A stretch of DNA of 64,000 nucleotides from Muribaculaceae bacterium (GTDB lineage: Bacteria > Bacteroidota > Bacteroidia > Bacteroidales > Muribaculaceae), in the NCBI GenBank assembly GCA_022510505.1, contig JAFLTL010000006.1, forward strand, positions 1 to 64,000, in the 5' to 3' direction. The stretch's first letter is position 1. Every line of letters begins with the position of its first letter. The notes beneath the pieces were generated by a model. The model did no database searches, was not told the origin of the DNA, and saw only the letters and a list, made by a program, of their open reading frames with translations. This document shows positions 1-9,254 of the stretch, one piece after another. The position numbers and the translations under genes were made by a program.

Positions 1-112
1 TTGATGGAAGAAAAGGAGGTCCGGGATGTGGATGGGTAATGATATTTACAATTGTGTTTTTTCCATTGTGGCTTATTTTTAAATTATTCAAATCCTTGTT
101 TAAGTGTAGATC

Positions 113-280
113 ATGAAAATACCTGGTTTATCATTCTCTTTAAAAAGGGCTGTTGGAATCACTGTAGCTAAGCAAAAAATATCACGTTCCACAGGAATAC
201 CACTAACAAAAGGAGGGTTGGAACGTAAAATAGGCAGAATAGTAATTAATGGCATAATAGGAAAGAAAAAGAAAGGATAA
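113..280 (+). CDS. Small, strongly basic protein of unknown function (55 aa)
   Basis: An ATG-initiated frame of 55 codons. The protein is very rich in Lys/Arg with a single Glu, ends in a GKKKKG tail, and carries a KQKISRSTGIPLTK stretch that looks like a short helical nucleic-acid-binding segment. There is no signal peptide and no family I can name with certainty. A separate in-frame stop at positions 37-39 just upstream may be the tail of a gene entering from the left edge of the window. The basic composition and the small acidic ORF that follows suggest a real pair of small genes, but coding status rests on composition only. Confidence 0.45.
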   Translation: MKIPGLSFSLKRAVGITVAKQKISRSTGIPLTKGGLERKIGRIVINGIIGKKKKG

Positions 281-325
281 CTTGAAATGAGGGAAAAGAT
301 GAAGAAATAAAAAGACTAAAGAATT

Positions 326-448
326 ATGGCGATCATTAATCTCAAAAATAAAGACCTCAAGGAGTTAGAAGGAATGGAATTGAAAATCGACGGGCAAGAA
401 CTGAAGGACCCTAAATTGGATTATTTCAAATATGAGGAAGATGAGTAA
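326..448 (+). CDS. Small acidic protein of unknown function (40 aa)
   Basis: ATG-initiated frame of 40 codons ending in TAA. The product is hydrophilic and acidic (C-terminal KYEEDE), with no membrane segment or signal peptide. It lies 45 nt after the small basic ORF at 113-280 on the same strand, so the two could be co-transcribed. I do not recognise a family. Length is near the limit where chance ORFs occur; the lack of rare or low-complexity codons and the sensible amino-acid composition are the only support. Confidence 0.35.
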   Translation: MAIINLKNKDLKELEGMELKIDGQELKDPKLDYFKYEEDE

Positions 449-871
449 ACTAAAAGGATGGAATATGTAGATTTACTCCTTTCGCTCATTTCTATGGAAA
501 ACGGTCTTGTTTAATATTGAGTTAAAGGCAAAATGACAGGAGTGCGCGGGTTTGTGAATTGTTAGTTTTTGAGGGTGTTGATTGGGATAACGTAGATGCC
601 GTCGGGTCTCATTCCTAAACTGCACGATAACATCACATTAGAGACTGTTACTTTTGCTATAATCCTGGATGGTTATAAATCACTGTGACTCTATGTATAA
701 AAAGTTTGAATGTATCAAATGGCAATATTCGAGTATGGATTTGAATATTATTGAATCATCACAAAAAAGGAACCAAAAATGTGATATTTTCCACGTTTCT
801 GGTTCCTTTTTTGTGATAGTTGTCACATTATTGGGTCCTGTTTTGTGAGGTTTTTAAGGGAGAAGCGAAAT
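449..871. other. Intergenic region with a degraded-looking reading frame
   Basis: About 420 nt without a convincing gene. On the minus strand 562-672 is an open stretch of 36 codons ending with the residues GMRPDGIYVIPINTLKN; it reads like the C-terminal end of a protein whose upstream part is gone, because a stop codon lies directly before it at 673-675. It could be a decayed gene or chance. Positions 758-817 hold a long perfect hairpin (listed separately). Nothing else is evident. Confidence 0.35.
758..817. terminator. Long perfect hairpin downstream of the GH84 gene
   Basis: The 18-nt arms 758-775 and 800-817 are exact reverse complements, with a 24-nt loop whose ends can pair further through G-U pairs. 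Each arm contains a run of six A or six T, so the T-run of a terminator lies inside the stem. Position fits transcription termination of the minus-strand operon that ends at 872, and the symmetry would allow action in both directions. The stem is longer than a usual intrinsic terminator, so a mobile hairpin element is an alternative. Confidence 0.55.
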
Positions 872-2695
872 TTATTTAGATGATTTTTTGGAGTCGCGGG
901 CGTTAAGGAGGTCGGTCATTACTATTTCGTAGAAAGGCTGCAGTTTCAAAGTCCCGACTTTGTGCTTGCTGTAGGCGGCTCTTTCTTGGGGTGACATGAT
1001 GTTGTCGATATAGGCCCTGAGGAATTCAGCGTCGTCGCCGTTTTCATAGATCTTTATAAGCTCTAAGGTTTTCAAACCTCTTTGTCCGAGTTTTCCGAAT
1101 TCTACAATCCAAGGCTCCAGTTCGTTTAGAAGGCTACTATTGGAGATTTTTTTCATACGCTCGGCCGAAGAGACGATTTTCTCGAATTCGTTTCGGAGGT
1201 TTTCGAATTGTTCGGGGGTGTAATTGTGGATTGTGAAGGTTTCGGTTTCCCACGATTCGGCTCTTCGATAGCCCTTCCCTGTGTCGCAGTTGTGGATGGC
1301 AAATGTGCGATAGGCTTCTGTTTCATCGGGTACCACCTCGACGAGAGCTCTTTCCCAGTTGTCCAACGGATTATATTGGGCGACATTCCAGGCATAGTCG
1401 CCGGTGCCGTAGAGGGCGAGTTTGGAGGCCTCGCCATGTTCCATTGGGTTGCTGACGATTCCCGAAAGTTGCTGGGATGTCAGTGTGGTGTCGAGTCCGT
1501 AGGCCGGACCTTGCATGACTATTTCCCTGACATAGTCGGTCACAGGGAAATTCCACCAATAGAGAGCCGGACGTTTGATTCTCTCGTCGACGAATTCCAG
1601 TGTTTCGGGAGTCAGGTCGCTACAAACGACAGCCCCTGTCCAGAATACCTCGGCCTTGGGGTTTAGGGAGTTGCCGTAGATGGCGAGCTGTCCTGTTTCC
1701 AAGTCGGGGTTTGCCCAAAGCTGAGTGTAGTCGGTTGGACAAATCATGATTGGACCAACATCATCCTTGGTGATTACGAAATCATTAGTCAGATCGTTGA
1801 GCAGTTTGGTTTGTTTGTAGGAGTCGGTGCCTTCGCCTTTGATGTCGTCAAAGAAGATTGCGAACTGACGTACTCCCAGATCATACATCGAATTGAATTT
1901 TCTCAGCAGGTTATCATAATCTTCCTGATTCCATTTGATGTCTTGTCCCGGGTGTATTGCCCAAACGAAGTTGACATGATTCTTTCTGGACTCGTCGATG
2001 AGTTCTTTTATCTGCGAAGCTTCTTTTTCGGGATAGGGAAGTCGCCAGTTGGGAGAGTTGTGGTAGGGGTCATCTTTAGGTCCATAGATGTAGGTGTTCA
2101 TCTTATTTTGGCCCAGGAAGTCGATGATAGATAGACGCGTCTGGTGACTCCAGGGATTGCCATAGAAACCTTCCACGGTACCACGGATTCCGAGGTCGGG
2201 ATAGTCGGTGATTGTCAGGAAAGGCAATGTTCCGTTTTTGGCGACAGGCGATGAGATGAGTTGTCGGAGTGTTTGGAGTGCATAGAATGTGCCGTCGTTG
2301 TCGAATGCTGTTATGTCGACGCCTTTACCGTCGACAACAAGTTTATAGGAGCCGTTTGTTTCCTTGATTTTGTTTTTCGAGGCGATAGTTTCACCTTGTT
2401 GTATTTTAAGGCGAATTCCGTCGGTATCGTTTTTCAACGAGAGGAAATTCATCTCGTCGTTGACGTGGTGATAAATATCTTGTGGCGCCACGAGTCGAAA
2501 CCCTTTGGAGATATTTATAGATCCCGATTTCTTGACTTCGATGGAGTGGGGTGTTGGATTAATGATGACTCCCTTATGATCAATCTTTTGGCCCGGTACG
2601 CTTTTAAGTTGTTCAGGAATACTGTCAACAGAAGCTTTGGCGACGGTTGCAAATGTTGAGATGACGATAAGGGTCGAAATGATAAAATTCTTCAT
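872..2695 (-). CDS. Secreted GH84 beta-N-acetylglucosaminidase (O-GlcNAcase/hyaluronidase family)
   Basis: Glycoside hydrolase family 84 enzyme that removes terminal beta-linked GlcNAc from glycans or O-GlcNAc proteins by substrate-assisted catalysis. Residues 1-21 form a signal peptide. A GH20/84-type N-terminal beta domain (about 40-165) is followed by the catalytic barrel, opened by the family signature RGTVEGFYGNPW (171-182). The catalytic aspartate pair is seen in FFDDIKGEGT (D283, D284), matching the DD pair known from Bacteroides GH84. At 607 aa it is shorter than Bacteroides homologues of about 737 aa, so a C-terminal accessory domain is probably missing. It is the last gene of the phoH operon, 28 nt after dprA, an odd partner for housekeeping genes. 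Host mucin glycans are a likely substrate source (inference). Confidence 0.9.
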   Translation of the reverse strand: MKNFIISTLIVISTFATVAKASVDSIPEQLKSVPGQKIDHKGVIINPTPHSIEVKKSGSINISKGFRLVAPQDIYHHVNDEMNFLSLKNDTDGIRLKIQQGETIASKNKIKETNGSYKLVVDGKGVDITAFDNDGTFYALQTLRQLISSPVAKNGTLPFLTITDYPDLGIRGTVEGFYGNPWSHQTRLSIIDFLGQNKMNTYIYGPKDDPYHNSPNWRLPYPEKEASQIKELIDESRKNHVNFVWAIHPGQDIKWNQEDYDNLLRKFNSMYDLGVRQFAIFFDDIKGEGTDSYKQTKLLNDLTNDFVITKDDVGPIMICPTDYTQLWANPDLETGQLAIYGNSLNPKAEVFWTGAVVCSDLTPETLEFVDERIKRPALYWWNFPVTDYVREIVMQGPAYGLDTTLTSQQLSGIVSNPMEHGEASKLALYGTGDYAWNVAQYNPLDNWERALVEVVPDETEAYRTFAIHNCDTGKGYRRAESWETETFTIHNYTPEQFENLRNEFEKIVSSAERMKKISNSSLLNELEPWIVEFGKLGQRGLKTLELIKIYENGDDAEFLRAYIDNIMSPQERAAYSKHKVGTLKLQPFYEIVMTDLLNARDSKKSSK

Positions 2696-2723
2696 GGCAA
2701 TTATGATTCCAGATTTTGTGTTT

Positions 2724-3827
2724 TCAGGCTAGTCGATAAAGTCCACCGGGATAGGCGAGCAGCAGTCCTTTGAATTCCATGTCGACGAGCAGACTTACGA
2801 GTCGATGAATTTTCAGTCCCGTTTCAACCGATATTCGGTTGATGTTTCCTTCTCCGGTGTCTTTGAGGAAGTCCACTACCTTCTGTTCTTCCTCGGAAAG
2901 ATTGATTACAAGTTTTGGCTGTTCTTTTTCGATGGGTTTTGTTTCCCATCTCATAGCCATAACCAGGTCGTCGAGGTTCTGAATAAGGGTAGCCATGTTC
3001 TCAGTAATCAAATGATTACAACCTTGGCTATAGAGGTCAGAGTTTCTTCCCGGGAGAGCGAAAACGTCACGATTATAGCTGTTGGCGATGTTTGCGGTAA
3101 TCATGGCGCCTCCCTTGATTCCCGATTCCACGACTACTGTACATTCAGAGAGTCCGGCTACGATTCGGTTTCTTGCGATGAAATTTCCACGGTTCATTTT
3201 CGCAACATGGGAATATTCCGTCAAAAGCATACCGTTTTTACGAATCATCTCGACGGCTACGCTGCGATGAGGCGCGGGATAGATTGTCGAGAGTCCATGG
3301 GCCAGAACGGCGACGGTGGACAGTTTATGATTGAGTGCTTCCTTGTGGGCTGTAATGTCGACTCCGTAGGCCAGTCCGCTGACGATGATGGTGTTTGGTA
3401 GTCGTCGACTTATCTCCTCGACGAGTTCCGAGATGAAATGAATTCCATAGGGAGTTGCATGTCGGGTTCCTACGATAGAGATTACATGGTTGGAGTTTAC
3501 ATCGCAATTTCCCAGGCTGTACATGAGAGCAGGGGCATCGTCACATTCTTTGAGTCGTTGGGGATAATCATCGTCGGTAAAGTAGATGATGTTAATTTTA
3601 TTGTCATCGACGAAGGCGGTTTCTTCGACGGCTTTTTCCAGAATTTCCCGTCGGTAATCGTTGTCGAGGAGCTTACTGTCAAATCCGAGGATTGATTTAA
3701 GCGAATCATGGGATGCCGAGAAGAAATTCTGTTCCGAACCTACCCGAGAAAGCAATTCAGAAGCCAACTGGAAGTTCATGCCTTTCAGTGAGCCGAATGC
3801 AATCTTATAGGTCAACTCGCTATACAA
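2724..3827 (-). CDS. dprA: DNA-processing protein DprA (Smf)
   Basis: DprA binds incoming single-stranded DNA and loads RecA during natural transformation. The Rossmann-like DprA domain is clear: GTRHATPYG, SGLAYGVDITAHK and the AVLAHG...YPAPHR block. An N-terminal helical SAM-like region (about 1-65) precedes it and a C-terminal winged-helix domain (about 305-367, containing the INRISVETGL segment) follows, giving the full 367-aa architecture. The start is a TTG 4 nt after the thioesterase stop; no ATG lies between that stop and the conserved N-terminus. It sits in the phoH-GH84 operon. Whether the organism is competent cannot be judged from the window. Confidence 0.93.
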   Translation of the reverse strand: MYSELTYKIAFGSLKGMNFQLASELLSRVGSEQNFFSASHDSLKSILGFDSKLLDNDYRREILEKAVEETAFVDDNKINIIYFTDDDYPQRLKECDDAPALMYSLGNCDVNSNHVISIVGTRHATPYGIHFISELVEEISRRLPNTIIVSGLAYGVDITAHKEALNHKLSTVAVLAHGLSTIYPAPHRSVAVEMIRKNGMLLTEYSHVAKMNRGNFIARNRIVAGLSECTVVVESGIKGGAMITANIANSYNRDVFALPGRNSDLYSQGCNHLITENMATLIQNLDDLVMAMRWETKPIEKEQPKLVINLSEEEQKVVDFLKDTGEGNINRISVETGLKIHRLVSLLVDMEFKGLLLAYPGGLYRLA

Positions 3828-3831
3828 TATG

Positions 3832-4284
3832 TCAGGGATTAGAGACGTGCAATGATTTGGCTAGTTCATCGCCCCTCGAGAGGTGTCCGTTGATGCTGGC
3901 GACCACAGTTGCAACAGCCTTGATAACCGGTTCGCCCGAGGGGATATGATAAAAATCCTGGTGAAATAGAAATTTCGGTCCGTTTCTTTCCAACCAGAGC
4001 AGACTGGCGAAAAGTTCGGCACCATGCAAGGATGAAAGATAGTCGATTTCGGCTCTTCGAAGCACGGCAAGAATTCCGGCTTCACTCATGTCCTTGAATG
4101 AGAATCCTTCGCGTTCACAGAATGCATGTCGGGTCATCTCCATGTAGTGGAGATAATTTGCGTTGTTAACGATTCCCTGTGAATCGGTTTCGTAGTCGCG
4201 CACCTTGATGACAAGCCCAAAGGTGTAGGGTTCGGGCAAGTGGTGGAGAATTTGTCCGTCGACGAAATCTTGAGTATCAAACAT
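3832..4284 (-). CDS. Acyl-CoA thioesterase, YbgC/4-hydroxybenzoyl-CoA thioesterase hotdog family
   Basis: Single hotdog domain of 150 aa. The family signature is present near the N-terminus: an aspartate followed by QGIVNNANYLHYMEMTR, the pattern in which Asp acts on the thioester carbonyl. It overlaps the end of ychF by 8 nt and ends 4 nt before dprA, so it is translationally embedded in the operon. Two genes upstream is menG, the last step of menaquinone synthesis; hydrolysis of 1,4-dihydroxy-2-naphthoyl-CoA (the MenI step) is therefore a reasonable guess, but sequence alone cannot separate this from general acyl-CoA hydrolysis. Confidence 0.8.
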   Translation of the reverse strand: MFDTQDFVDGQILHHLPEPYTFGLVIKVRDYETDSQGIVNNANYLHYMEMTRHAFCEREGFSFKDMSEAGILAVLRRAEIDYLSSLHGAELFASLLWLERNGPKFLFHQDFYHIPSGEPVIKAVATVVASINGHLSRGDELAKSLHVSNP

Positions 4285-5380
4285 TGAATCGAAAATGCAT
4301 TATGTCACCGTCCTGAACCACATATTCTTTCCCTTCGACTCCCATTTTCCCGGCATCCTTGACAGGATTTTCTCCTCCGAGAGTGACATAGTCGTCGTAT
4401 TTTATGACTTCAGCGCGGATAAATCCTTTTTCGAAATCGGTGTGGATAATTCCTGCACATTGAGGAGCCTTCATACCACGACGAAATGTCCAAGCCCTGA
4501 CTTCATCGGGTCCGGCAGTAAAATAGGTTTGAAGTTGAAGCAGATTGTAAGCGGCCTTAATGAGTCGGGAAATTCCACTTTCCTCCAGTCCGGCGGCCTC
4601 GAGAAATTCCTGTCGTTCCTCCCAGGTTTCGAGCTCGGCAATTTCACTTTCAGTTTGAGCTGCGACAATAAGCAGAAGAGCATCCTCATCCTTTATTGCT
4701 TCCCTGACTTGGTCAACATAATGGTTTCCGTCCTTCGCCGACGCTTCGTCTACGTTGCAAACATAAAGGACAGGTTTTGATGTCAGCAGGAAAAGTTCCT
4801 TGAGGAACTTCTGTTCATCGGGGGTGTCGACTGTTACCGAACGTGCCGGTTTGCCTTGTTCGAGAGCTTCCTTTAGTTTCTGGAGCACACCGACCTGCAT
4901 CTTGGCAACTTTGTCACCACCGGTCTGAGCCTGTTTCAATGTTTTGGCGAGTCGGTTCTCGACAGTTTCAAGGTCTTTTATTTGAAGTTCGGCATCGATA
5001 ATCTCCTTATCTCTCACGGGGTCGACAGAACCGTCTACATGAGTAATGTTATCGTCGTCGAAACATCTCAGAACATGTATAATCGCATCGGTTTCGCGGA
5101 TATTAGCGAGGAACTTGTTGCCGAGTCCTTCTCCTCGGCTGGCTCCTTTGACTAATCCGGCAATATCGACAATTTCCACAGTAGCGGGGACAATACTCCG
5201 AGGATTACACATTTCAACGAGTTTGTTGAGTCTCTCATCGGGAACAGTAATTACGCCTACGTTAGGTTCTATGGTGCAGAAAGGGAAGTTGGCCGACTGA
5301 GCCTTTGCATTCGAGAGGCAGTTGAAGAGGGTAGATTTACCCACATTAGGGAGTCCCACAATTCCACATTGTAACGACAT
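4277..5380 (-). CDS. ychF: Ribosome-binding ATPase YchF (Obg family)
   Basis: Universally conserved translation-associated P-loop NTPase that prefers ATP. G1 is GLPNVGKST at residues 9-17, G3 is DIAGLVKG, and the altered G4 region is [11 protein letters not shown] instead of NKxD, as expected for YchF. A coiled-coil insertion lies in the middle (residues about 130-200) and the C-terminal TGS domain carries the ending [11 protein letters not shown]. Length of 367 aa is typical. It lies 19 nt after menG and overlaps the thioesterase, in the phoH operon. Confidence 0.97.
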   Translation of the reverse strand: MSLQCGIVGLPNVGKSTLFNCLSNAKAQSANFPFCTIEPNVGVITVPDERLNKLVEMCNPRSIVPATVEIVDIAGLVKGASRGEGLGNKFLANIRETDAIIHVLRCFDDDNITHVDGSVDPVRDKEIIDAELQIKDLETVENRLAKTLKQAQTGGDKVAKMQVGVLQKLKEALEQGKPARSVTVDTPDEQKFLKELFLLTSKPVLYVCNVDEASAKDGNHYVDQVREAIKDEDALLLIVAAQTESEIAELETWEERQEFLEAAGLEESGISRLIKAAYNLLQLQTYFTAGPDEVRAWTFRRGMKAPQCAGIIHTDFEKGFIRAEVIKYDDYVTLGGENPVKDAGKMGVEGKEYVVQDGDIMHFRFNV

Positions 5381-5399
5381 GGTTCTTCGTTTTAGATCT

Positions 5400-6146
5400 T
5401 CAATTGGTTTTATATCCTATGTAAAAAGTGCATGTCCCGAAAGTCAGGCTCTTGAAAGAGCAGTTGATCAGACCGGCAGCTTGCATCAATTGGATCATTC
5501 CTTCTCTTTGAGCCACGGCATTGATACTTTCGGGGAGATAGGCATAGGCCTGTGAGTCGCGTGATATTCTTTTTCCGACAAACGGGATTATGTTTTTTGC
5601 GTAGATGTCATAGAGCCATCGCGCAACTTTGTTCGAGGGGGTTGAAAGTTCGAGTACAGCGATTAATCCGCCGGGCTTAAGGACCCGTTTCATTTCACGG
5701 AATCCTTTCTCGAGTGATTCGAAATTTCTGATTCCATAGGCGATTGTCACGCAGTCAAAAGAGTTGTCGTCGAAGGGAAGGTTAAGTCCGTCGGCTTCGA
5801 CAAACGTAATATGTTTTGAAAGTCCTGCTTCCTCGGTCTTTTTCCGACCAATTTCCAACATTTGAGGTGAGAGGTCGGCAGCGACTATAGAAGCTTGTGG
5901 GATGCGTGTTGCCAGAGCTATGGCCAGGTCACCGGTTCCAGTGGCGAGGTCAAGAATCTGTTGTGGTTTTTTAAGCTCTACCGTTTGGACGGCTTTTTTT
6001 CTCCAAAGTCGGTCGATCCCAACAGTCATGGCCCGATTCATGAAATCATAGGCAGGGGCAATGGAATCAAACATGTCTTTTATTTGTTCCCCTTTGCCCC
6101 TTTTGTCATCTTTATAGGGATTTATATCTTCGGCCCTATCCTTCAT
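5400..6146 (-). CDS. menG: Demethylmenaquinone methyltransferase MenG (UbiE family)
   Basis: SAM-dependent C-methyltransferase making menaquinone from demethylmenaquinone, cytoplasmic and membrane-associated. Seen are the N-terminal [12 protein letters not shown] signature, SAM motif [12 protein letters not shown], and the Ubie family block [18 protein letters not shown]. Length of 248 aa is normal. The start overlaps the end of purC by 11 nt. Menaquinone is the electron carrier for the fumarate reductase encoded at 34846-38480, so the two loci belong to the same respiratory chain. Confidence 0.95.
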   Translation of the reverse strand: MKDRAEDINPYKDDKRGKGEQIKDMFDSIAPAYDFMNRAMTVGIDRLWRKKAVQTVELKKPQQILDLATGTGDLAIALATRIPQASIVAADLSPQMLEIGRKKTEEAGLSKHITFVEADGLNLPFDDNSFDCVTIAYGIRNFESLEKGFREMKRVLKPGGLIAVLELSTPSNKVARWLYDIYAKNIIPFVGKRISRDSQAYAYLPESINAVAQREGMIQLMQAAGLINCSFKSLTFGTCTFYIGYKTN

Positions 6147-7089
6147 TCTGTTCCAGGAAATTCAGGACATTTTCGCCGATACGTTCTTCAAGGTCGGCGG
6201 TAGAGGCCTTAACGAATTTTTGTCCGGTGATGTGTTCGAACAGTTCGATGTAGCGTTCCGAAACGCTATTAACGAATGCTTCGTCCATTGTCGGCACTTT
6301 TTGTCCGGCTTGTCCCATGAATCCGTGGTCGATTAGCCATTGACGAACGAACTCCTTGCTGAGTTGTTTCTGAGGCTCACCTTTTTCAAACTTTTCCTGG
6401 TAACCTTCGGCATAGAAATAACGCGAGGAGTCGGGGGTGTGAATTTCATCGATTAAAATGACTTCTCCGTCACGTTTTCCGAATTCGTATTTTGTATCGA
6501 CAAGAATAAGTCCTTTTTCAGCTGCGATTTGTGAACCTTTAGCGAAAAGAGCACGAGTGTATTTCTCCATCTTCTCATAATCTTCGGCGCTCACGAGTCC
6601 TTGAGCGATGATTTGTTCTTTAGAGATGTTTTCGTCGTGTCCTTCGGCCGCTTTTGTAGTTGGTGTAATAATAGGTTCGGGGAATTTTTCATTTTCTCGC
6701 ATTCCGTCGGGGAGTTTGACTCCACAGAGTTCGCGCGACCCGGCTTTATATTCTCTCCAGGCGCTGCCTGTCAGATAACCGCGTATGATCATTTCGACGG
6801 GGAATCCCTGACATTTATATCCGACAGTAACCATAGGGTCGGGTGTGGCGAGTTTCCAATTAGGAACAATATCCTTGGTTGCGTCGAGCATAAAAGCGGC
6901 GATTTGATTCAAAACCTGTCCCTTATAGGGAATACCTTCAGGGAGAATGACATCGAAAGCCGAGATTCGGTCGGTAGCAATCATCACCATGAGGTTATCG
7001 TCGATGGTGTAGACATCTCTTACTTTCCCATGATAGACCTTGGTTTGTCCCGGGAAGGTGTAGTTTGTTGCGGTTAATGTGTTGGTCAT
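6136..7089 (-). CDS. purC: SAICAR synthase PurC
   Basis: Phosphoribosylaminoimidazole-succinocarboxamide synthase of purine biosynthesis: it joins CAIR and aspartate using ATP. The family motifs are visible: KVRDVY near the N-terminus, [10 protein letters not shown], the [13 protein letters not shown] block and [20 protein letters not shown]. The 317-aa length matches the longer SAICAR synthase type common in Bacteroidales rather than the 237-aa E. coli type. It overlaps phoH by 4 nt (ATGA) and menG by 11 nt, so translation of the three is probably coupled. Confidence 0.97.
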   Translation of the reverse strand: MTNTLTATNYTFPGQTKVYHGKVRDVYTIDDNLMVMIATDRISAFDVILPEGIPYKGQVLNQIAAFMLDATKDIVPNWKLATPDPMVTVGYKCQGFPVEMIIRGYLTGSAWREYKAGSRELCGVKLPDGMRENEKFPEPIITPTTKAAEGHDENISKEQIIAQGLVSAEDYEKMEKYTRALFAKGSQIAAEKGLILVDTKYEFGKRDGEVILIDEIHTPDSSRYFYAEGYQEKFEKGEPQKQLSKEFVRQWLIDHGFMGQAGQKVPTMDEAFVNSVSERYIELFEHITGQKFVKASTADLEERIGENVLNFLEQNEG

Positions 7090-8084
7090 TTTTCTTGTGG
7101 GTTTTCATTCTCAGCCGCGTTATGGGAGCTGATGTGTTCTTTCTTTTCTTCGGCTTGTGATTCCTCGTAGGCTTCAACTATTCTCTGCACCAATGGATGA
7201 CGAACAATATCCTTTTTAGTGAATTCGACTTTGCCAATTCCTTTGACATTTCGTAGCACATGCAGTGCATGGATAAGTCCCGACTGTTCCGATCGGGGGA
7301 GATCGATTTGAGTGACGTCGCCGGTTATGATCATCTTGGCATTCATGCCGAGTCGGGTCAGGAACATCTTGATTTGATGTTTCGTAGTATTCTGGGCCTC
7401 GTCGAGAACGATTATAGCGTCGTTAAGTGTTCGTCCTCTCATGAACGCGAGAGGTGCGATTCTGATGACCCCAGTTTCCATGTATTCCTTAAGTTTTACA
7501 GCAGGAAGCATGTCCTCAAGTGCGTCATAAAGAGGTTGGAGATAGGGATCTATTTTCTCCTTCATGTCTCCAGGAAGGAATCCGAGTTTTTCTCCGGCTT
7601 CGACGGCAGGACGTGAGAGGATGATTCTTCGTGCCTCTCTATTTTTCAGAGCGCGAACAGCCAGGGCTATAGCGATGTAGGTTTTACCGGTTCCTGCAGG
7701 GCCAAGAGCGAAAGTCAAGTCGTTATCATGGAATTCCCTGACGAGCTTTTGTTGGTTAGGATTACGAGCCGTGATCGGTTTTCCGTTTACTCCGAAGATT
7801 ATGGCTGAATCGGCCTTAACCTCCTTTGGTTCGTTACCTTTGATGATGTCAATGATGGCATCTTCGGAGAGTTTATTGTAACGCGCGCACCATTGTTCGA
7901 GTTCCTTAATTTTTTTCTCGAATTCGGCGGTGTCATGATCGTCTCCAATGACTTTTATGACCGAACCTCGAGCTGTGATCCTCAGTTTAGGGAACAGATT
8001 CTTGATCAGATGCATGTTAGTATTGTTGACACCGTAGAAAGAAACCGGGTCAACGCTGTCAATGATGACGATTCTTTCAATCAT
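7086..8084 (-). CDS. phoH: PhoH-like ATPase (YbeZ type)
   Basis: Cytoplasmic P-loop ATPase implicated in RNA metabolism together with YbeY. An N-terminal region of about 100 aa resembles the KH-like RNA-binding part of YbeZ. Walker A is GPAGTGKT (residues 128-135) and Walker B is IIVLDEAQN. Length of 332 aa is as expected. It is the first gene of the minus-strand operon running to 872; its ATG is only about 30 nt from the hairpin that ends the aldolase gene, and I see no clear TAnnTTTG box, so some read-through from the aldolase promoter is possible. Confidence 0.93.
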   Translation of the reverse strand: MIERIVIIDSVDPVSFYGVNNTNMHLIKNLFPKLRITARGSVIKVIGDDHDTAEFEKKIKELEQWCARYNKLSEDAIIDIIKGNEPKEVKADSAIIFGVNGKPITARNPNQQKLVREFHDNDLTFALGPAGTGKTYIAIALAVRALKNREARRIILSRPAVEAGEKLGFLPGDMKEKIDPYLQPLYDALEDMLPAVKLKEYMETGVIRIAPLAFMRGRTLNDAIIVLDEAQNTTKHQIKMFLTRLGMNAKMIITGDVTQIDLPRSEQSGLIHALHVLRNVKGIGKVEFTKKDIVRHPLVQRIVEAYEESQAEEKKEHISSHNAAENENPQEK

Positions 8085-8115
8085 GTTTTAATTTCAAGAG
8101 AGAGTTGAGAAATTA

Positions 8116-8157
8116 AAAAGACACGTCGCGGTCAAATTTGACAGTGACGTGTCTTTT
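8116..8157 (-). terminator. Intrinsic terminator after the aldolase gene
   Basis: Exact 12-nt arms 8116-8127 and 8146-8157 with an internal palindrome (GTCAAATTTGAC) in the loop that could form a second small hairpin. On the minus strand the stem is followed by a short T-run. It lies between the stop of the aldolase gene and the start of phoH. Confidence 0.8.
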
Positions 8158-8204
8158 GTTATTTGAACTTAATAAGCAATTCGTTAAAAGTCACTTCGGG
8201 ATTA

Positions 8205-9200
8205 TCAGGCTTTATCCTTAGACCCGAGAACGTTTTCAATTTTGTGCTTGTAAAGTTTTGTCATGTTATCGCGAGCCGGTCCGAGATATTTTCTGGGATC
8301 GAATTCTTCGGGATGTTCAGCGAAGGTTTTTCTGATGGCTGCAGTCATGGCAAGACGGCTGTCGGAGTCGATGTTGATTTTGCAAACGGCGCTCTTGGCA
8401 GCTTTTCTAAGTTGTTCTTCGGGAATACCGATAGCATCGGGAAGTTTTCCACCATATTTGTTGATGGTATCAACTTCATCCTGTGGTACGCTAGATGAAC
8501 CGTGCAGCACGATTGGGAACCCGGGAAGTTTTTCCATAACGGCATCAAGCACGTCGAAAGCCAATGGAGGAGGAACCAGTTTGCCGTTTTCATCGCGTGT
8601 GCACTGTTCGGGAGTGAACTTATAAGCACCGTGGGAAGTTCCTATAGAGATTGCAAGGCTGTCGCATCCTGTGCGAGTAGCGAAATCGATAACTTCTTCA
8701 GGGTCGGTATAAGTGTGATGGTCGCTTGATACCTCATCTTCAACACCGGCAAGAACTCCGAGTTCACCTTCAACGGTGACGTCATATTTGTGGGCGTAGT
8801 CGACAACCTGTTTGGTGAGAGCAACATTTTCCTCATAGGGCAGATGGCTACCGTCAATCATCACGGATGAGAAACCGTTGTCGATACAAGATTTGCAAAG
8901 TTCGAAGCTGTCGCCATGGTCAAGATGAAGAACGATCTGTGGATGTTCCCAACCGAGTTCTTTAGCGTATTCAACTGCTCCCTGTGCCATGTAGCGAAGG
9001 AGAGTAGCGTTTGCGTAGTTACGAGCACCTTTTGAAACTTGGAGTATAACAGGGGAGCGATCTTCAGCAGCAGCCTTGATGATGGCCTGAAGCTGTTCCA
9101 TGTTATTGAAATTGAACGCGGGAATAGCATATCCGCCTTTAATGGCCTTGGCAAACATCTCACGGGTGTTTACAAGTCCTAATTCCTTATAACTAACCAT
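8205..9200 (-). CDS. fba: Class II fructose-1,6-bisphosphate aldolase
   Basis: Zinc-dependent glycolytic/gluconeogenic aldolase that interconverts fructose-1,6-bisphosphate with DHAP and glyceraldehyde-3-phosphate. The zinc-site signature HLDHGDSFELCKSCIDNG, the EGELGVLAGVEDEV segment and the downstream glycine-rich SIGTSHGAYK and VLHGSSS phosphate-binding parts are all present. Length of 331 aa and the start MVSYKELGLVNTREMF match Bacteroidales enzymes. It is monocistronic: its own promoter box lies at 9237-9244 and a terminator at 8116-8157. Confidence 0.97.
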   Translation of the reverse strand: MVSYKELGLVNTREMFAKAIKGGYAIPAFNFNNMEQLQAIIKAAAEDRSPVILQVSKGARNYANATLLRYMAQGAVEYAKELGWEHPQIVLHLDHGDSFELCKSCIDNGFSSVMIDGSHLPYEENVALTKQVVDYAHKYDVTVEGELGVLAGVEDEVSSDHHTYTDPEEVIDFATRTGCDSLAISIGTSHGAYKFTPEQCTRDENGKLVPPPLAFDVLDAVMEKLPGFPIVLHGSSSVPQDEVDTINKYGGKLPDAIGIPEEQLRKAAKSAVCKINIDSDSRLAMTAAIRKTFAEHPEEFDPRKYLGPARDNMTKLYKHKIENVLGSKDKA

Positions 9201-9236
9201 TTTTTTAAGTTGAATTAATGTTGGTTTAATTTTCTA

Positions 9237-9244
9237 CAAAGATA
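9237..9244 (-). promoter_or_regulatory. Promoter -7 box for fba
   Basis: On the minus strand this reads TATCTTTG, a perfect match to the Bacteroidota -7 consensus TAnnTTTG, 36 nt before the ATG of fba. A clear -33 TTG is not seen at the usual spacing. Confidence 0.75.
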
Positions 9245-9254
9245 GGAATTAGTT

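Noticed and set aside
812..827. TGTGA-N6-TCACA, a perfect CRP-type palindrome
   Set aside because: It overlaps the right arm of the long hairpin, lies downstream of a gene and not near a promoter, so it is better explained by the hairpin sequence.
1208..1666. 152-codon plus-strand frame opposite the GH84 gene
   Set aside because: Antisense to conserved catalytic-domain sequence, Cys/Val-rich composition typical of shadow frames.
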